Below, piece by piece: positions 29,983 to 41,249 of a stretch of DNA of 64,000 nucleotides; within the stretch, counting starts at the first letter, position 1, and each line of letters opens with the position of its first letter. Below the pieces are notes generated by a model. The model made no database searches and was not told where the DNA came from. It worked only from the letters and a program-made list of their open reading frames with translations. The translations under genes were made by a program, and so were the position numbers. The stretch comes from Prochlorococcus sp. AG-402-L09 (GTDB lineage: Bacteria > Cyanobacteriota > Cyanobacteriia > PCC-6307 > Cyanobiaceae), in the NCBI GenBank assembly GCA_003216715.1, contig QCIK01000001.1, positions 168,886 through 232,885 on the forward strand. Direction: 5' to 3'.

Positions 29983-30355
29983 CCTTTAATGCAATTAGTT
30001 TATTATTTATAAAATTATGAATAATGCCATGGCTCCAAAATGACTCTAAATCATAAAATTTTCTTTCGTTGGGTTGAAAAACATTAATTATTAGATCTCC
30101 ATAATCTAATAATGCCCATTTAGCTTCATTTATGCCTTCTTTTCGAAGAGGAAGTAGATCTACTTCCTCTCTAATTGTCTTTTCTACATTATTAACTATT
30201 GCTCTTACTTGAACATCGGAAAGCCCTTCAGCAATTAATATCCAATCGGCTATACTTGATACTTTATCAACTTTTAAAAGTTTTATATCTCCAGCCTTTC
30301 TATCATCGCAAGAAGCTGCAGCTAGTTCAACTAACTTCCTACTATCCATAAACAT
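29975..30355 (-). CDS. rsfS: ribosome silencing factor
   Basis: MDSRKLVELAAASCDDRKAGDIKLLKVDKVSSIADWILIAEGLSDVQVRAI...WALLDYGDLIINVF. The track ORF starts at 30421; start chosen from the family N-terminus. Confidence 0.9.
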   Translation of the reverse strand: MFMDSRKLVELAAASCDDRKAGDIKLLKVDKVSSIADWILIAEGLSDVQVRAIVNNVEKTIREEVDLLPLRKEGINEAKWALLDYGDLIINVFQPNERKFYDLESFWSHGIIHNFINNKLIALKDE

Positions 30356-30977
30356 TTTCACTAGTAACTGATTTTTGAGATCCCTCTTGAGATGCCATTT
30401 CTGCGCGAGCTCTTTCAGCACTCTTTCTGAGTGCTTCTAATCTATCTTCATAAAATGTACGCTTTTTTTTCTTTCTAGATTTTTCTACTAAATCTTTTAA
30501 TGCACCGCCAAGACTTTTATAAGCATTTGGGACGCTATATCCAAATCTACATGCTAAATCTATAGCTCTCTCATCAGCGGATATTGCATCTTGTAATCGT
30601 TTTTCTGAATTATTTTTTAAGTAAAGCCTATAACCTGCAAAACCTGACAATCCAAGTGCCATTAAAAGTAGCAATCCATCTTGAACCCATAATTCTCCAA
30701 TGGCACCACCTAAACCTATTGCAAGAGCAGCCATTTCCCAGCCATCTCTTGGGATGGTGTCATTTTGAATGCGTCCCACCTCATGCCAAAACAATAAATT
30801 TCTATGATCTTGAGCTAAATAGTCCCATTGATCAAGGTCAACTTGTATCTCCACTTCATCTCGCCCAATTTCTTCAAGCGTGATAAGAGGTGGATCTATT
30901 GCTGCTGCGGCTTCAATGAATACCCAGCTTTGGTTTTCTGGTGGCAGCAGCCCTTTTAGGCGCTGTAGTTCGCTCAT
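30342..30977 (-). CDS. DUF3318 domain protein
   Basis: LQRLKGLLPPENQSWVFIEAAAAIDPPLITLEEIGRDEVEIQVDLDQWD...LLFWHEVGRIQ. Confidence 0.75.
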   Translation of the reverse strand: MSELQRLKGLLPPENQSWVFIEAAAAIDPPLITLEEIGRDEVEIQVDLDQWDYLAQDHRNLLFWHEVGRIQNDTIPRDGWEMAALAIGLGGAIGELWVQDGLLLLMALGLSGFAGYRLYLKNNSEKRLQDAISADERAIDLACRFGYSVPNAYKSLGGALKDLVEKSRKKKKRTFYEDRLEALRKSAERARAEMASQEGSQKSVTSENVYG

Positions 30978-31097
30978 ACTCTTTGTTTCTTGTTCTGAAA
31001 GTTAGTTAAACTTTAATGGTAGTTTGCCGATCTAGACAGTAGATGATAAACAGATACCTAGAATGCGTGACATAAATGAAGTTTACAAGAAATTCAA

Positions 31098-34000
31098 ATG
31101 CCACGGCGTAAAGATATACGTCGGATTTTGATACTAGGGTCTGGACCAATTGTTATTGGACAGGCCTGTGAATTCGATTATTCCGGTACCCAGGCATGCA
31201 AAGCGCTAAGAAGCGAAGGTTTTGAAGTCATTTTAGTTAATTCTAATCCAGCTTCAATAATGACAGATCCTGAAACGGCAAACAGGACCTACGTTGAACC
31301 ACTAACAGCTTCAGTTGTTAAGCAAATTATTGAGATCGAAAAACCTGATGCTCTTTTGCCCACGATGGGAGGGCAAACTGCTTTGAATATTTCAGTAGAA
31401 TTAGCAGAATCTGGGATTTTAGATAAGCATAATATTGAATTAATTGGTGCCGATCTTAAGGCAATCAAAAAAGCTGAGGATAGAAATTTATTTAAAATAG
31501 CTATGAATAATATTGGAGTAGATGTCTGTCCGTCTGGCATCGCTTCCAATCTTCAAGAAGCCGAAATTGTAGGGAATGAAATTTCATCATTCCCAAAAAT
31601 CATTAGGCCTGCTTTCACATTAGGCGGAAGTGGTGGAGGTATTGCTTATAACCAAGATGAATTTTTAGAATTATGTAAAACAGGACTAGATGCTAGTCCT
31701 GTTTCTCAAATACTTATAGAAAAGTCTCTTTTAGGCTGGAAAGAATTTGAATTGGAAGTTATGAGGGATTTATCAGACAATGTAGTAATTATATGCAGTA
31801 TTGAAAATGTTGATCCTATGGGGGTTCACACGGGAGATTCTATAACAGTAGCTCCTGCTCAAACTCTTACTGATAGAGAATATCAAAGGTTAAGAGATTA
31901 TTCAATTTCCATAATTAGAGAAATTGGTGTAGCAACTGGAGGAAGCAATATTCAATTTGCAATTAACCCAAAAAATGGTGAAATTATTGTTATTGAGATG
32001 AATCCTCGCGTTAGTAGATCATCTGCTTTAGCAAGTAAAGCAACTGGTTTTCCAATCGCCAAAATTGCAGCTCTTTTGGCCATTGGTTATAGATTAGATG
32101 AGATTATAAATGATATTACTGGTAAGACTCCTGCATGTTTTGAACCTTCAATTGATTATGTAGTTACTAAAATACCTCGTTTTGCATTTGAAAAATTCTC
32201 TGGTAGTTCTTCAATTCTTACTACTTCAATGAAATCTGTTGGAGAGGCTATGGCAATAGGTAGATCTTTTGAAGAATCTTTTCAAAAGGCAATACGATCT
32301 TTAGAAACAGGACTAAGTGGTTGGGGGTGTGATCGAGTTGATCAGAATGTATCTAATATTGAATTAGAAAGACTATTAAGGACGCCTTCTCCAGAGAGAA
32401 TAATGCATGTTCGATTAGCAATGAAGAATGGACGTAGTGATAATGAAATTTTTTCTTTTTCTAAAATTGACCCTTGGTTCTTATCAAAACTTAGGAACAT
32501 AGTAAATGCAGAGGATCAATTACTTAAGTATGAAAATATCAATCAATTAGAGCCTAATTTTTTCTTCAAACTAAAACAACTTGGATTCTCTGATCGTCAG
32601 ATTGCCTTTGCACTAAATACTGATGAGTTAACAATTAGATCAAGAAGAACCTCCCTAAAAATATTACCTGTTTTTAAAACAGTAGATACATGTGCTTCTG
32701 AATTTTCTTCAAATACACCATATCATTATTCTACATATGAAAGACCAGCCTATATGATTAATAAAGATGGAAATATAATCAAGAATATTAATCTTAATGA
32801 AATTAAAAATTATAAAAAAAATAAAATTTTAATTTTGGGTGGAGGTCCAAATCGTATTGGACAAGGTATTGAATTTGATTATTGTTGTTGTCATGCTTCT
32901 TATCAATCTCAAGAGGAAGATTTTACAACAATAATGATAAATAGTAACCCCGAAACGGTTTCTACTGATTATGACACAAGCGACATACTTTACTTTGAAC
33001 CTCTAACTCTTGAAGATGTTCTAAATGTTATTGAATTTGAGCTACCCTATGGAATTGTAGTCCAATTTGGAGGGCAAACTCCTTTAAAACTATCTTTACC
33101 AATAATCAATTGGTTAGAGAAATCGGAAAACTCAAAGTTACGAACAAAAGTTTTAGGTACATCTCCTATTTCTATCGATTTAGCCGAAGATAGAGAGCAA
33201 TTTGACAAGGTTTTGAGGAAATTGGATATAAGGCAACCAAAAAATGGTCTTGCTAGAACTTTTGAAGAATCATTGGCTGTAGCCAATAAAGTTGGTTATC
33301 CATTGGTTGTCAGGCCTTCATATGTTCTCGGTGGTAGAGCTATGGAAATTGTTTATGAACAAGATGAGTTGGAAACCTATATAAAGGAAGCTGTAAACGT
33401 TGAGCCAGATCATCCAATCCTTATTGATCAATATCTAGAGAATGCAATTGAAGTCGATGTTGATGCTTTGTGCGATGTAAGTAAAAAGGTTGTGATTGGT
33501 GGACTAATGGAGCATATTGAGCCAGCGGGTATTCACTCTGGTGATTCAGCATGTTGCCTTCCTTCCATATCGCTATCTGCCGAATCAATTAAAACAATTA
33601 AGCATTGGACAAAATCTTTAGCTACTGAGCTAGATGTCATAGGCCTTATTAATCTTCAATTTGCTGTCAAAAGAGATGATGAGGGTAATGAGATTGTTTA
33701 TATTATTGAGGCAAATCCAAGAGCTTCAAGAACAGTTCCTTTCGTTTCCAAAGCTACTGGGATCCCACTTGCTAAAATTGCAACTCAATTAATATTAGGT
33801 AAAAAACTCAAAGATATAGGATTAACGAAAGAACCATCTCCACCGCTTCAAGCAATTAAAGAGGCTGTTATGCCTTTTAGACGTTTTCCTGGCTCAGACA
33901 GCGTTTTAGGACCAGAAATGCGCTCAACCGGCGAGGTGATGGGTTCTGCTAGTACATTTGGCATGGCCTATGCCAAATCTGAACTAGCAGCCGGAGAGGG

Positions 34001-34406
34001 ATTGCCTACTTCCGGTTTTGTTTTTTTATCTACTCATGATCGAGATAAACCTGCACTGATACCAGTAGCCAAGAAATTAATTGAACTAGGCTTTTCTGTT
34101 CTGGCTACATCTGGTACTTCCAAGTATCTTGAAAAATATGATCTAAAAGTAGAAATGGTTTTGAAGGTTCACGAAGGAAGACCAAATATTGAGGACATGA
34201 TTCGATCAGGAAAGGTTCAGTTGGTAATAAATACTCCGATTGGACGTCAAGCAATTTATGATGATAAATACCTTAGAAAAGCAGCTCTTGACTACTCTGT
34301 CCCAACTTTGACAACCTTGAAGGGTGCTAGTGCTGCTGTAAAGGGGATAGAGGCATTGCAGAATCAAATTATATCAGTTTCAGCTTTGCAAGATATTCAT
34401 TCCTAA
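31098..34406 (+). CDS. carB: carbamoyl-phosphate synthase large subunit
   Basis: [37 protein letters not shown], duplicated ATP-grasp, MGS domain. Confidence 0.98.
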   Translation: MPRRKDIRRILILGSGPIVIGQACEFDYSGTQACKALRSEGFEVILVNSNPASIMTDPETANRTYVEPLTASVVKQIIEIEKPDALLPTMGGQTALNISVELAESGILDKHNIELIGADLKAIKKAEDRNLFKIAMNNIGVDVCPSGIASNLQEAEIVGNEISSFPKIIRPAFTLGGSGGGIAYNQDEFLELCKTGLDASPVSQILIEKSLLGWKEFELEVMRDLSDNVVIICSIENVDPMGVHTGDSITVAPAQTLTDREYQRLRDYSISIIREIGVATGGSNIQFAINPKNGEIIVIEMNPRVSRSSALASKATGFPIAKIAALLAIGYRLDEIINDITGKTPACFEPSIDYVVTKIPRFAFEKFSGSSSILTTSMKSVGEAMAIGRSFEESFQKAIRSLETGLSGWGCDRVDQNVSNIELERLLRTPSPERIMHVRLAMKNGRSDNEIFSFSKIDPWFLSKLRNIVNAEDQLLKYENINQLEPNFFFKLKQLGFSDRQIAFALNTDELTIRSRRTSLKILPVFKTVDTCASEFSSNTPYHYSTYERPAYMINKDGNIIKNINLNEIKNYKKNKILILGGGPNRIGQGIEFDYCCCHASYQSQEEDFTTIMINSNPETVSTDYDTSDILYFEPLTLEDVLNVIEFELPYGIVVQFGGQTPLKLSLPIINWLEKSENSKLRTKVLGTSPISIDLAEDREQFDKVLRKLDIRQPKNGLARTFEESLAVANKVGYPLVVRPSYVLGGRAMEIVYEQDELETYIKEAVNVEPDHPILIDQYLENAIEVDVDALCDVSKKVVIGGLMEHIEPAGIHSGDSACCLPSISLSAESIKTIKHWTKSLATELDVIGLINLQFAVKRDDEGNEIVYIIEANPRASRTVPFVSKATGIPLAKIATQLILGKKLKDIGLTKEPSPPLQAIKEAVMPFRRFPGSDSVLGPEMRSTGEVMGSASTFGMAYAKSELAAGEGLPTSGFVFLSTHDRDKPALIPVAKKLIELGFSVLATSGTSKYLEKYDLKVEMVLKVHEGRPNIEDMIRSGKVQLVINTPIGRQAIYDDKYLRKAALDYSVPTLTTLKGASAAVKGIEALQNQIISVSALQDIHS

Positions 34407-34630
34407 TTATCTTTTTGCGAATTGTTTAATTTATTTTCTTTTAAATTTCGATTGTAAATATTATTAATTTTGTTAATTTAACTTCTTTATTTTGTTAAAT
34501 ATTAATTTTCTATTTATTTTTTTTTAGCTCCTTTTTTATTGTTTTAAGCAAATCTCTATTACTAACTGATTAAAAATTCACCTTTTTTTCAAATTAAGAC
34601 ATACAATTATTATCTTGCTTGAAAATTGGA

Positions 34631-35737
34631 ATGACCGCAACAGCTTCTTCTTCCCCAAAACTAAGAGTTGATACACGCGGAACAAATGAGTTGCCGCCAC
34701 ATCTAGATGAAAACCTTTTAACACCTCGTTTTTACGTAACTGAATTTAAAAAAGCAGCTAAGACAGAATTAACTGATGCGCGCGAAGAGTTTGAAGCAAT
34801 GCTCTCAGAAATGAAAGCAGATTATAACTGTACTCATTTCGATAGGAAGGCAAGTCTAGATAGATTACAAGAATTGCCTCAGAAGGCTAAAGAGACATAT
34901 GAGAGTTATTTAGTTAGATCAGTTATCTCAGAGTTCTCTGGATTCCTACTATTTAAGGAGATTTCCAACCGTTTGAAGAAAGAAGGAAATAGGGATCTTG
35001 GAAAACTATTTCAGTTTTTAGCTAGAGACGAAGCAAGACATGCAGGCTTTCTAAGCAGAGCATTAGTTGCAGAGGGTATTGAAGTGGATCTCCCTCATTT
35101 AGGAGGAAAAAGGGCAGCGACTTGGTTCCCCATTAGTTGGGTTATTTATTCTGTGTATCTTTCAGAAAAGATTGGTTATTGGAGATATATCTTGATGGAT
35201 AGGCACCTTAAGGCTAATCCAGATCAGGCTTTTGCTCCTCTTTTTGATTTCTTTGAGCCATGGTGTCAAGACGAGAACAGACATGGTGACTGTTTTACAG
35301 TAATGATGAGATGTTGGCCTGGAATTACCAAAGGATTTAGAGGTAAATTATTAAGTCGTTTCTTCTTGTGGAGCGTTTTCCTTACTCATACTTTGACAGT
35401 TTGCGAAAGAGGTGAGTTTTATGAATTGCTTGGTATTGATCCAAAGGAATTTGATGAGGAAGTTATAAAAAGAACAAACCACACATCAAAAAATGCCTTC
35501 CCGTGGGTTTTTAATCTTGATGACGATAAGTTTTGGGATTTGAGAAACAAAATTATTGAATCTTTCAGAGCTTTTGTAGGTGCTAAAGGTTTAACAAAGC
35601 CAGTTAAATTTGTGAAATTTGCTACTTTGATATTTAAGCAATTTGCACTCCCAATGGAGAAGACAAATGCATTGAGATATGATAAAGATGTTAATTTTAC
35701 AGGTCAGGATATTTTAAATTTTTGGACAGACAAATAA
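34631..35737 (+). CDS. acsF: Mg-protoporphyrin IX monomethyl ester (oxidative) cyclase
   Basis: LTPRFYVTEFKKAAK, FLARDEARHAGFLS, DENRHGDCFTVMMRCWPG di-iron motifs. The track ORF begins at a TTG (34619); MTATASS ATG at 34631 preferred. Confidence 0.95.
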   Translation: MTATASSSPKLRVDTRGTNELPPHLDENLLTPRFYVTEFKKAAKTELTDAREEFEAMLSEMKADYNCTHFDRKASLDRLQELPQKAKETYESYLVRSVISEFSGFLLFKEISNRLKKEGNRDLGKLFQFLARDEARHAGFLSRALVAEGIEVDLPHLGGKRAATWFPISWVIYSVYLSEKIGYWRYILMDRHLKANPDQAFAPLFDFFEPWCQDENRHGDCFTVMMRCWPGITKGFRGKLLSRFFLWSVFLTHTLTVCERGEFYELLGIDPKEFDEEVIKRTNHTSKNAFPWVFNLDDDKFWDLRNKIIESFRAFVGAKGLTKPVKFVKFATLIFKQFALPMEKTNALRYDKDVNFTGQDILNFWTDK

Positions 35738-35752
35738 GACTATTTAGAAAAA

Positions 35753-36139
35753 TCAAATATCAAATGGATTACCAGCTTGGGTGTCCAATCCTTTGAAATA
35801 TTTTCCGAATTGAGCGTTATATACTTCGTCCTCATCTTGAGTCTCGCATTCCAATGGTCCAATAGCTTTTGAAACGCATAACAATCCGTATCCCTTTTCC
35901 CTCATCTCTTTAGATAGACCAATACAAGCTTGTTGATCCATTTGTCCTGAAATTATCTTAACTGCGCATTCAGAACAACATCCATTTCTGCAAGAGAATG
36001 GCAATGTGTCTCCAATAATTTGTCCATTTTCATCTTTTGATTCAAAATTTCTCAATATATACTCACCTTCAGGGACATCAAAGGTATATGTTTTTCCCTC
36101 CTGTTTATGATGAATAGTTATCTGGTGAATTGGTTTCAT
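35753..36139 (-). CDS. 2Fe-2S ferredoxin
   Basis: LPFSCRNGCCSECAVKIISGQMDQ and LLCVSKA. Confidence 0.93.
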   Translation of the reverse strand: MKPIHQITIHHKQEGKTYTFDVPEGEYILRNFESKDENGQIIGDTLPFSCRNGCCSECAVKIISGQMDQQACIGLSKEMREKGYGLLCVSKAIGPLECETQDEDEVYNAQFGKYFKGLDTQAGNPFDI

Positions 36140-36146
36140 TGAATAT

Positions 36147-36482
36147 CTATTTCGGCGGTGTTATATCTCTTCTTTCTGGAGGTTCAGGGGGCTGACTTGC
36201 ATGTTGCCAAAGCTCTTCAATATCTAATGTTTTAGTTAACCTTTCCCCACCAAATCGAAGTTTTAACCAAGCAATCGTTGTTGAATCTTCCGCTATAACT
36301 GCTTCATAACCTTGTTCTTCAGTGATTTTGAATTTGTTAACTAATAAAGAATTTAAGAACCACATAGGATAGTCCGCACCTTTGCGACTCCTTCTCTCAT
36401 GAAAGGATTCTCTTAATTGTCCATTACCCTGTAATTGACCTTCTGGGGCTATAAGAACATTTAGTGTTTTGGTCTCCGACAT
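36147..36482 (-). CDS. conserved hypothetical protein
   Basis: 111-aa ORF adjacent to ferredoxin, same strand, 7-nt gap. Confidence 0.6.
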   Translation of the reverse strand: MSETKTLNVLIAPEGQLQGNGQLRESFHERRSRKGADYPMWFLNSLLVNKFKITEEQGYEAVIAEDSTTIAWLKLRFGGERLTKTLDIEELWQHASQPPEPPERRDITPPK

Positions 36483-36680
36483 TATTTAAGAATCAAAAAT
36501 GGTCTTGATCTTAGGCGTGATATTTCCTAGGATCTTAATCAGACAACTTTAGTAAAAGGAATTACATAGACGGAAATAGTTTGATAGATCTTCACAAGAT
36601 TTTCTTGATTATCTGTAAGTAATATTCCTAATTATTTAAAAGGTCTATATATAAGGTTTTCTTAACTGATAATTAATTAT

Positions 36681-36899
36681 TTAAACCTCTTTTTTGGGTG
36701 CCTCAGCTTTTGCTTTTAGAGCCTCAGCTTCTGCTGCTTTCTTAGCTTCTTCAAAGTCAATTCTGTTTTGTAGTTGCCCTGAAGCTCTCATCCAATCGTT
36801 AACACTAGCTTCCTTGCCAGCGGCTTCACATTCCTCTTGATACTTCAAGAATGGATACCAATGATGAGTTGCATTCTTGGAATCTGTAAAATTAGTCAA
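36681..36899 (-). CDS. conserved small hypothetical protein with Ala/Lys/Glu-rich tail
   Basis: 72 aa, WYPFLKYQEECEAAGKEASVNDWMRASG. Confidence 0.6.
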   Translation of the reverse strand: MTNFTDSKNATHHWYPFLKYQEECEAAGKEASVNDWMRASGQLQNRIDFEEAKKAAEAEALKAKAEAPKKEV

Positions 36900-37035
36900 T
36901 TTCTTAAGTATTCAATGAATTAATTATCGCATCATATTTTCTTCTTTTGGCAGCATATTAATTTTTTATAGTAATAGTTCAAACCGTTGTTGAACTTATT
37001 ACTCTTAATTCGTTTTGAATAGAAATCTGATTTTA

Positions 37036-37899
37036 ATGAAATTAGCTTTTGTTGGTCTTGGCGCTATTGGTAAGCCTATGTCTGAGCGTCTTATTGATAA
37101 TGGATATGATTTGAATTTATATACGAGAGATAAACTAAAGAATGATGATCAAAAAAAATATTTTGTTGACCCTATAGAGGCTGTTACTGACTGCGTTGGA
37201 CTCTTGATTTGCGTTACTGATGATAATGCGGTTGAATCTGTTCTATTTGGTGATAATGGAGTAGCAGACTCACTAAAGCCTAAATCTTTTGTGATTGATT
37301 TCTCTACAATAAGTCCTAATAAATCAATCTCTATACATAAGAGATTGTCCAAAAAAAATATCTTTTATGTTGACTGTCCAGTTTCAGGGGGGACAGAGGG
37401 AGCTCATAAAGGTTCACTTTCTTTATTTATTGGTGCAAGCAAAAAAGAGTGTTTATCTTTTGAACATATATTTGAAGTCCTCGGCAAATCAATTAATTAC
37501 TTTAATGGCGTTGGTAAAGGTCAACAAGTCAAAGCTCTTAATCAAATATTAGTCGCAGGAACATATGCAGCAGTAGCCGAGGCAATGGAATTAGGGAAAT
37601 TGCTTGATTTGCCCATGGATGATGTGGTTGCTGCTTTAAAACTTGGAGCAGCGAATTCATGGCCATTAGAAAATAGATCCAAAGCAATGTTGATTGATAA
37701 ACACCCCTTAGGATTCAAATTAGAGTTGCATCATAAGGATTTATCTATTGCCATTGATCTGGCTAAATCTATAAATATTGATTTACCCATAGCCTCTAAA
37801 GTGAAAGAGATTGAGCAAAGATTAATGCAAGATGGTTTAGGTGAATTAGATGTTTCAGTTCTTCATAGGTACATCTCAAATAAAAGGATAAATCACTAG
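37036..37899 (+). CDS. NAD(P)-dependent oxidoreductase (3-hydroxyisobutyrate dehydrogenase-like)
   Basis: MKLAFVGLGAIGKPMSERLI, DCPVSGGTEGAHKGSLSLF, KALNQILVAG. Track ORF from 37015; MKLAF start preferred. Confidence 0.9.
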   Translation: MKLAFVGLGAIGKPMSERLIDNGYDLNLYTRDKLKNDDQKKYFVDPIEAVTDCVGLLICVTDDNAVESVLFGDNGVADSLKPKSFVIDFSTISPNKSISIHKRLSKKNIFYVDCPVSGGTEGAHKGSLSLFIGASKKECLSFEHIFEVLGKSINYFNGVGKGQQVKALNQILVAGTYAAVAEAMELGKLLDLPMDDVVAALKLGAANSWPLENRSKAMLIDKHPLGFKLELHHKDLSIAIDLAKSINIDLPIASKVKEIEQRLMQDGLGELDVSVLHRYISNKRINH

Positions 37900-37997
37900 A
37901 ATTATTGTATATATTGGTTTTTAAGAACTTACTTTATTTACAAATTTATAGAAGTATGTTATGTTTATATTAATTATTTAATTCTAAAAATTGTTTT

Positions 37998-38126
37998 ATG
38001 AAGTTGGAGAAACAGCATGCGAAACTTATAAAGTTACAAACTAAAGCTGAGTCTTGCATGTCTCGTGATGAGGCTCAGAAGATTATTCGTAAGGCTGAGA
38101 AAGCTCAATCAAAGATTTCAGGATAG
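37998..38126 (+). CDS. 42-aa small ORF, basic/helical
   Basis: MKLEKQHAKLIKLQTKAESCMSRDEAQKIIRKAEKAQSKISG; not in track. Confidence 0.5.
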   Translation: MKLEKQHAKLIKLQTKAESCMSRDEAQKIIRKAEKAQSKISG

Positions 38127-38522
38127 TTTCTTATTTTTTAAGTCATTAAACATTATTCCTTCATGTTTTTGGAATTTAATACTCCAAAGATTTGAACATA
38201 TTGATTTTAATTTTTCTATCAGCGTATCTGTATCTCCACTATTAATCCAATTTGATTTAATTACTGGAATATTATTATGCATACTTTCAAAACTAATTTC
38301 TGCTACTAATAATCCAGTTTCACCGTTTGATATTTTAAGACTACCTTCAGTAGTTCTATGAAATAACCTTAGTAATAAATCAAGTATTATTTTTTCGACT
38401 TCTTTTTTAGAAGATTGACTTAAAGTATCAACTCCAGAAAAAGTTTTTCCTCCAAGAGGCATTAATCTTTTATTATTTTGCTCTGCAAGAGCTATCGCTA
38501 TTACATATTTTTGTTCATCCAT
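38118..38522 (-). CDS. hypothetical protein
   Basis: 134-aa ORF; convergent 9-bp overlap with the small ORF at 37998-38126. Confidence 0.55.
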   Translation of the reverse strand: MDEQKYVIAIALAEQNNKRLMPLGGKTFSGVDTLSQSSKKEVEKIILDLLLRLFHRTTEGSLKISNGETGLLVAEISFESMHNNIPVIKSNWINSGDTDTLIEKLKSICSNLWSIKFQKHEGIMFNDLKNKKLS

Positions 38523-38618
38523 TTAGTTTTAACAACCTATAGATTTTTCACTACTTTGATTTTATCGACTATGTAGGCAAAAATGTTTTATCTTAATGTT
38601 GAAGCATTTGAAAATTAA

Positions 38619-39617
38619 TTGCACACTAATCCTAGTGACTTGATCGTTGTAGATCAGCTAAGTAAATATTATAGAGTCGCAAACAAACAGCCTGGGTTTA
38701 AGGGTACTCTTAAGCATTTTTTCGATCGTAAGACTTATGACGTCCCTGCCGTTACTGATATTAGTTTTAAAATCTCACCGGGAGAGGTAGTCGGATTTCT
38801 TGGGGCTAATGGAGCTGGTAAGACCACATTATTGAAAATGATGTGTGGTCTTATTCATCCATCGAGAGGGTTAGTTGATGTTGGTGGTTTCTCTCCTCAA
38901 AGAAGGCAAACGGCTTTTCTTAAGGAGATAACTTTGGTTATGGGGCAAAAGCAGCAGTTGATTTGGGACCTTCCTCCCATGGACTCTTTGTATGTAAACG
39001 CAGCTGTATATGGTTTGTCTGACCACGAAGCAAAAGTAAGAATAGATGAATTGGCAGAGATGCTTGAACTAGGAGAAGAACTTACAAGACCTGTAAGAAA
39101 GTTGTCGTTAGGACAAAGAATGAAATCTGAAATTCTTGCTGCCTTATTGCATAAACCATCTGTCCTTTTTCTAGATGAACCTACTCTTGGTCTAGATGTA
39201 AATGCTCAAGCTAGAGTTCGTAGTTTTTTATCTGAATACAACAAAAGAACTGGTGCGACAATTTTACTAACTAGTCATTACATGACTGACATAACAGCAT
39301 TATGTCCAAGAGTTATTTGTATTCATAAAGGAAAGCTTTTTTATGATGGTGAACTTGATTCACTGGCTAATTCGTTATCACCCTCAAGAGAGGTAAAAGT
39401 TGAATTGAAAAATTCATGTGCAAGTGAACAATTTAAAAAATATGGTGAGATTCAAGATTTAAATGATCGTTTTGTATGTTTATTAGTTTCAAGGGATAAA
39501 TTGACAGATGTAGTAAGCAATCTATTAACTGATTTCGATATTATCGATTTAGAGATTAGTGATCCTCCTATTGATCAATTAATAGGTGAATTATTTATTA
39601 AAGGTGAAGTCAATTGA
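38619..39617 (+). CDS. ABC-2 type transporter ATP-binding protein
   Basis: GFLGANGAGKTTLLKMMCGLIHPS, LSLGQRMKSEILAALLHKPSVLFLDEPTLGLD. Confidence 0.93.
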   Translation: MHTNPSDLIVVDQLSKYYRVANKQPGFKGTLKHFFDRKTYDVPAVTDISFKISPGEVVGFLGANGAGKTTLLKMMCGLIHPSRGLVDVGGFSPQRRQTAFLKEITLVMGQKQQLIWDLPPMDSLYVNAAVYGLSDHEAKVRIDELAEMLELGEELTRPVRKLSLGQRMKSEILAALLHKPSVLFLDEPTLGLDVNAQARVRSFLSEYNKRTGATILLTSHYMTDITALCPRVICIHKGKLFYDGELDSLANSLSPSREVKVELKNSCASEQFKKYGEIQDLNDRFVCLLVSRDKLTDVVSNLLTDFDIIDLEISDPPIDQLIGELFIKGEVN

Positions 39618-40411
39618 GAATATTTGGATTGTCTTTCAAGGTTATTAAGACCTTACTTACAACACAATATGCATATATGTTGGAATATCGAATCGAAATA
39701 GCTTTGTGGGCTTTATCTGGAGTACTACCATTTATTATGTTTTCTCTTTGGAGTCAAAATGATGTTGGAAATTCATTTGGTCTAAATGATATAGGGTTGG
39801 CAAGATATTTTTTAAGTGCTTTTCTAGTTAGGCAATTTTCAGTTGTTTGGGTTGTATTCTCGTTTGAGGAAGATTCTCTTTCTGGTCGACTATCGCCATA
39901 TTTGCTGCAACCTTTGCATCCTCTATTTAGATATGTAGCTTCTCACTTAGCAGAGCAGGCAACAAGACTTCCTTTCGCAATAGCCATAGCTATTACTTTT
40001 TTTATATTAAATCCATCATCTTTTTGGCTTCCCTCACTACCTCAGTTGTTTTTGGCGTACTTATCAACTCACTTTGCTTTTACTATCGCTTTCCTTCTTC
40101 AAAGTTTAGTCGCTGCACTTTGCTTTTGGACTGAAAAATCTAGTGCTCTTGAGAGATTAATATTTGTTCCTTATCTTTTTCTTTCTGGTTTATTAGTACC
40201 TTTATCAGCCTTTCCTTCTAACGTTCTAAAAGTAGCAATGTTGACACCATTTCCTTATCTAATTAATTTTCCAGCAAAGATTTTATCAGGGATGCCAGTT
40301 GATATTTTTAATGGCTTTTTAGCTCAGATTTTGTGGATTTCTATACTGGTACCTTCTGTAAATATTCTTTGGAAACTTGGTGTAAAAAGATATACAGCAA
40401 TGGGAGCCTAA
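39614..40411 (+). CDS. ABC-2 family (DUF990-like) permease
   Basis: Polytopic; 4-bp overlap with upstream ATPase; FLSGLLVPLSAFP. Confidence 0.85.
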   Translation: MRIFGLSFKVIKTLLTTQYAYMLEYRIEIALWALSGVLPFIMFSLWSQNDVGNSFGLNDIGLARYFLSAFLVRQFSVVWVVFSFEEDSLSGRLSPYLLQPLHPLFRYVASHLAEQATRLPFAIAIAITFFILNPSSFWLPSLPQLFLAYLSTHFAFTIAFLLQSLVAALCFWTEKSSALERLIFVPYLFLSGLLVPLSAFPSNVLKVAMLTPFPYLINFPAKILSGMPVDIFNGFLAQILWISILVPSVNILWKLGVKRYTAMGA

Positions 40412-40412
40412 T

Positions 40413-41201
40413 ATGCAGCGTTACTTTAAAACTATTAGATTATTTTGGTCTACAGCATTTGCTTCTCAACTTGAATATCAATTAAATTTTTTGATTGAGT
40501 TGCTAGCTATGTTGGGAACTCTTTTGGGAAGTGTATTTGTATTATCCCTTTTTTTTACTGGAGGAAGGCAATTAGGAGATTGGACTTGGGAATCAGCCTT
40601 AGTTATTCAGGGCGTTTATACATTTCTTGATGGTTTAACAAATGCTCTTTTGCGACCAAATTTAACAGAAATCGTTAATTACGTTAGAGAGGGGACTCTC
40701 GATTATGTTTTATTAAAACCAATTGATAGTCAATTTTGGCTATCAGTTAAAAAGTTTTCTTTTGCAGGATTACCTGAAATTATTTTAGGACTTTCAATTG
40801 TTTTTTGGGCGGCTATCCAATCAGGTTCTACTTTTTCAATTTACTCATTATTTGTATTCATTATTTCCTTATTGATTGGTTTTATTATTCTTTATTCTGT
40901 TTGGTTCCTAATTGCTGCATCAAGTATTTGGTTTGTTAAAACATGGAATGCTACAGAAGTTCTTAGAGCTTTGTTAGCTGCAGGTAGATACCCTATTTCG
41001 GCTTATCCGGTTATTTTGAGATTCATATTTACTTTGGTTTTACCTGTAGCTTTTTTAACCACTTTTCCGGCTGAGGCAATTCTTGGGGAACTTAAATTTA
41101 ATATTTTATTCTTTGGTCTAATATTAAGTAGTTTATTTTTTATTTTTAGCAGACTCTTCTGGAAATTTGCTCTTAAACATTATACTTCTGCCTCAAGTTA
41201 A
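40413..41201 (+). CDS. ABC-2 family (DUF990-like) permease
   Basis: Polytopic; LRPNLTEIVNYVREGTLDYVLLKPIDSQFW. Confidence 0.87.
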   Translation: MQRYFKTIRLFWSTAFASQLEYQLNFLIELLAMLGTLLGSVFVLSLFFTGGRQLGDWTWESALVIQGVYTFLDGLTNALLRPNLTEIVNYVREGTLDYVLLKPIDSQFWLSVKKFSFAGLPEIILGLSIVFWAAIQSGSTFSIYSLFVFIISLLIGFIILYSVWFLIAASSIWFVKTWNATEVLRALLAAGRYPISAYPVILRFIFTLVLPVAFLTTFPAEAILGELKFNILFFGLILSSLFFIFSRLFWKFALKHYTSASS

Positions 41202-41249
41202 TTATTTAATTAACTATTTTTATTTTATCGATATTTATAAAATATGAGC

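Noticed and set aside
34407-34618. carB-acsF intergenic region as a possible Yfr-type sRNA
   Set aside because: No GC-rich hairpin or conserved sRNA core seen; consistent with an AT-rich promoter region.
38065-38361. 98-aa plus-strand ORF
   Set aside because: Straddles the 42-aa small ORF in another frame and runs antisense to the 38118-38522 gene; no motif.
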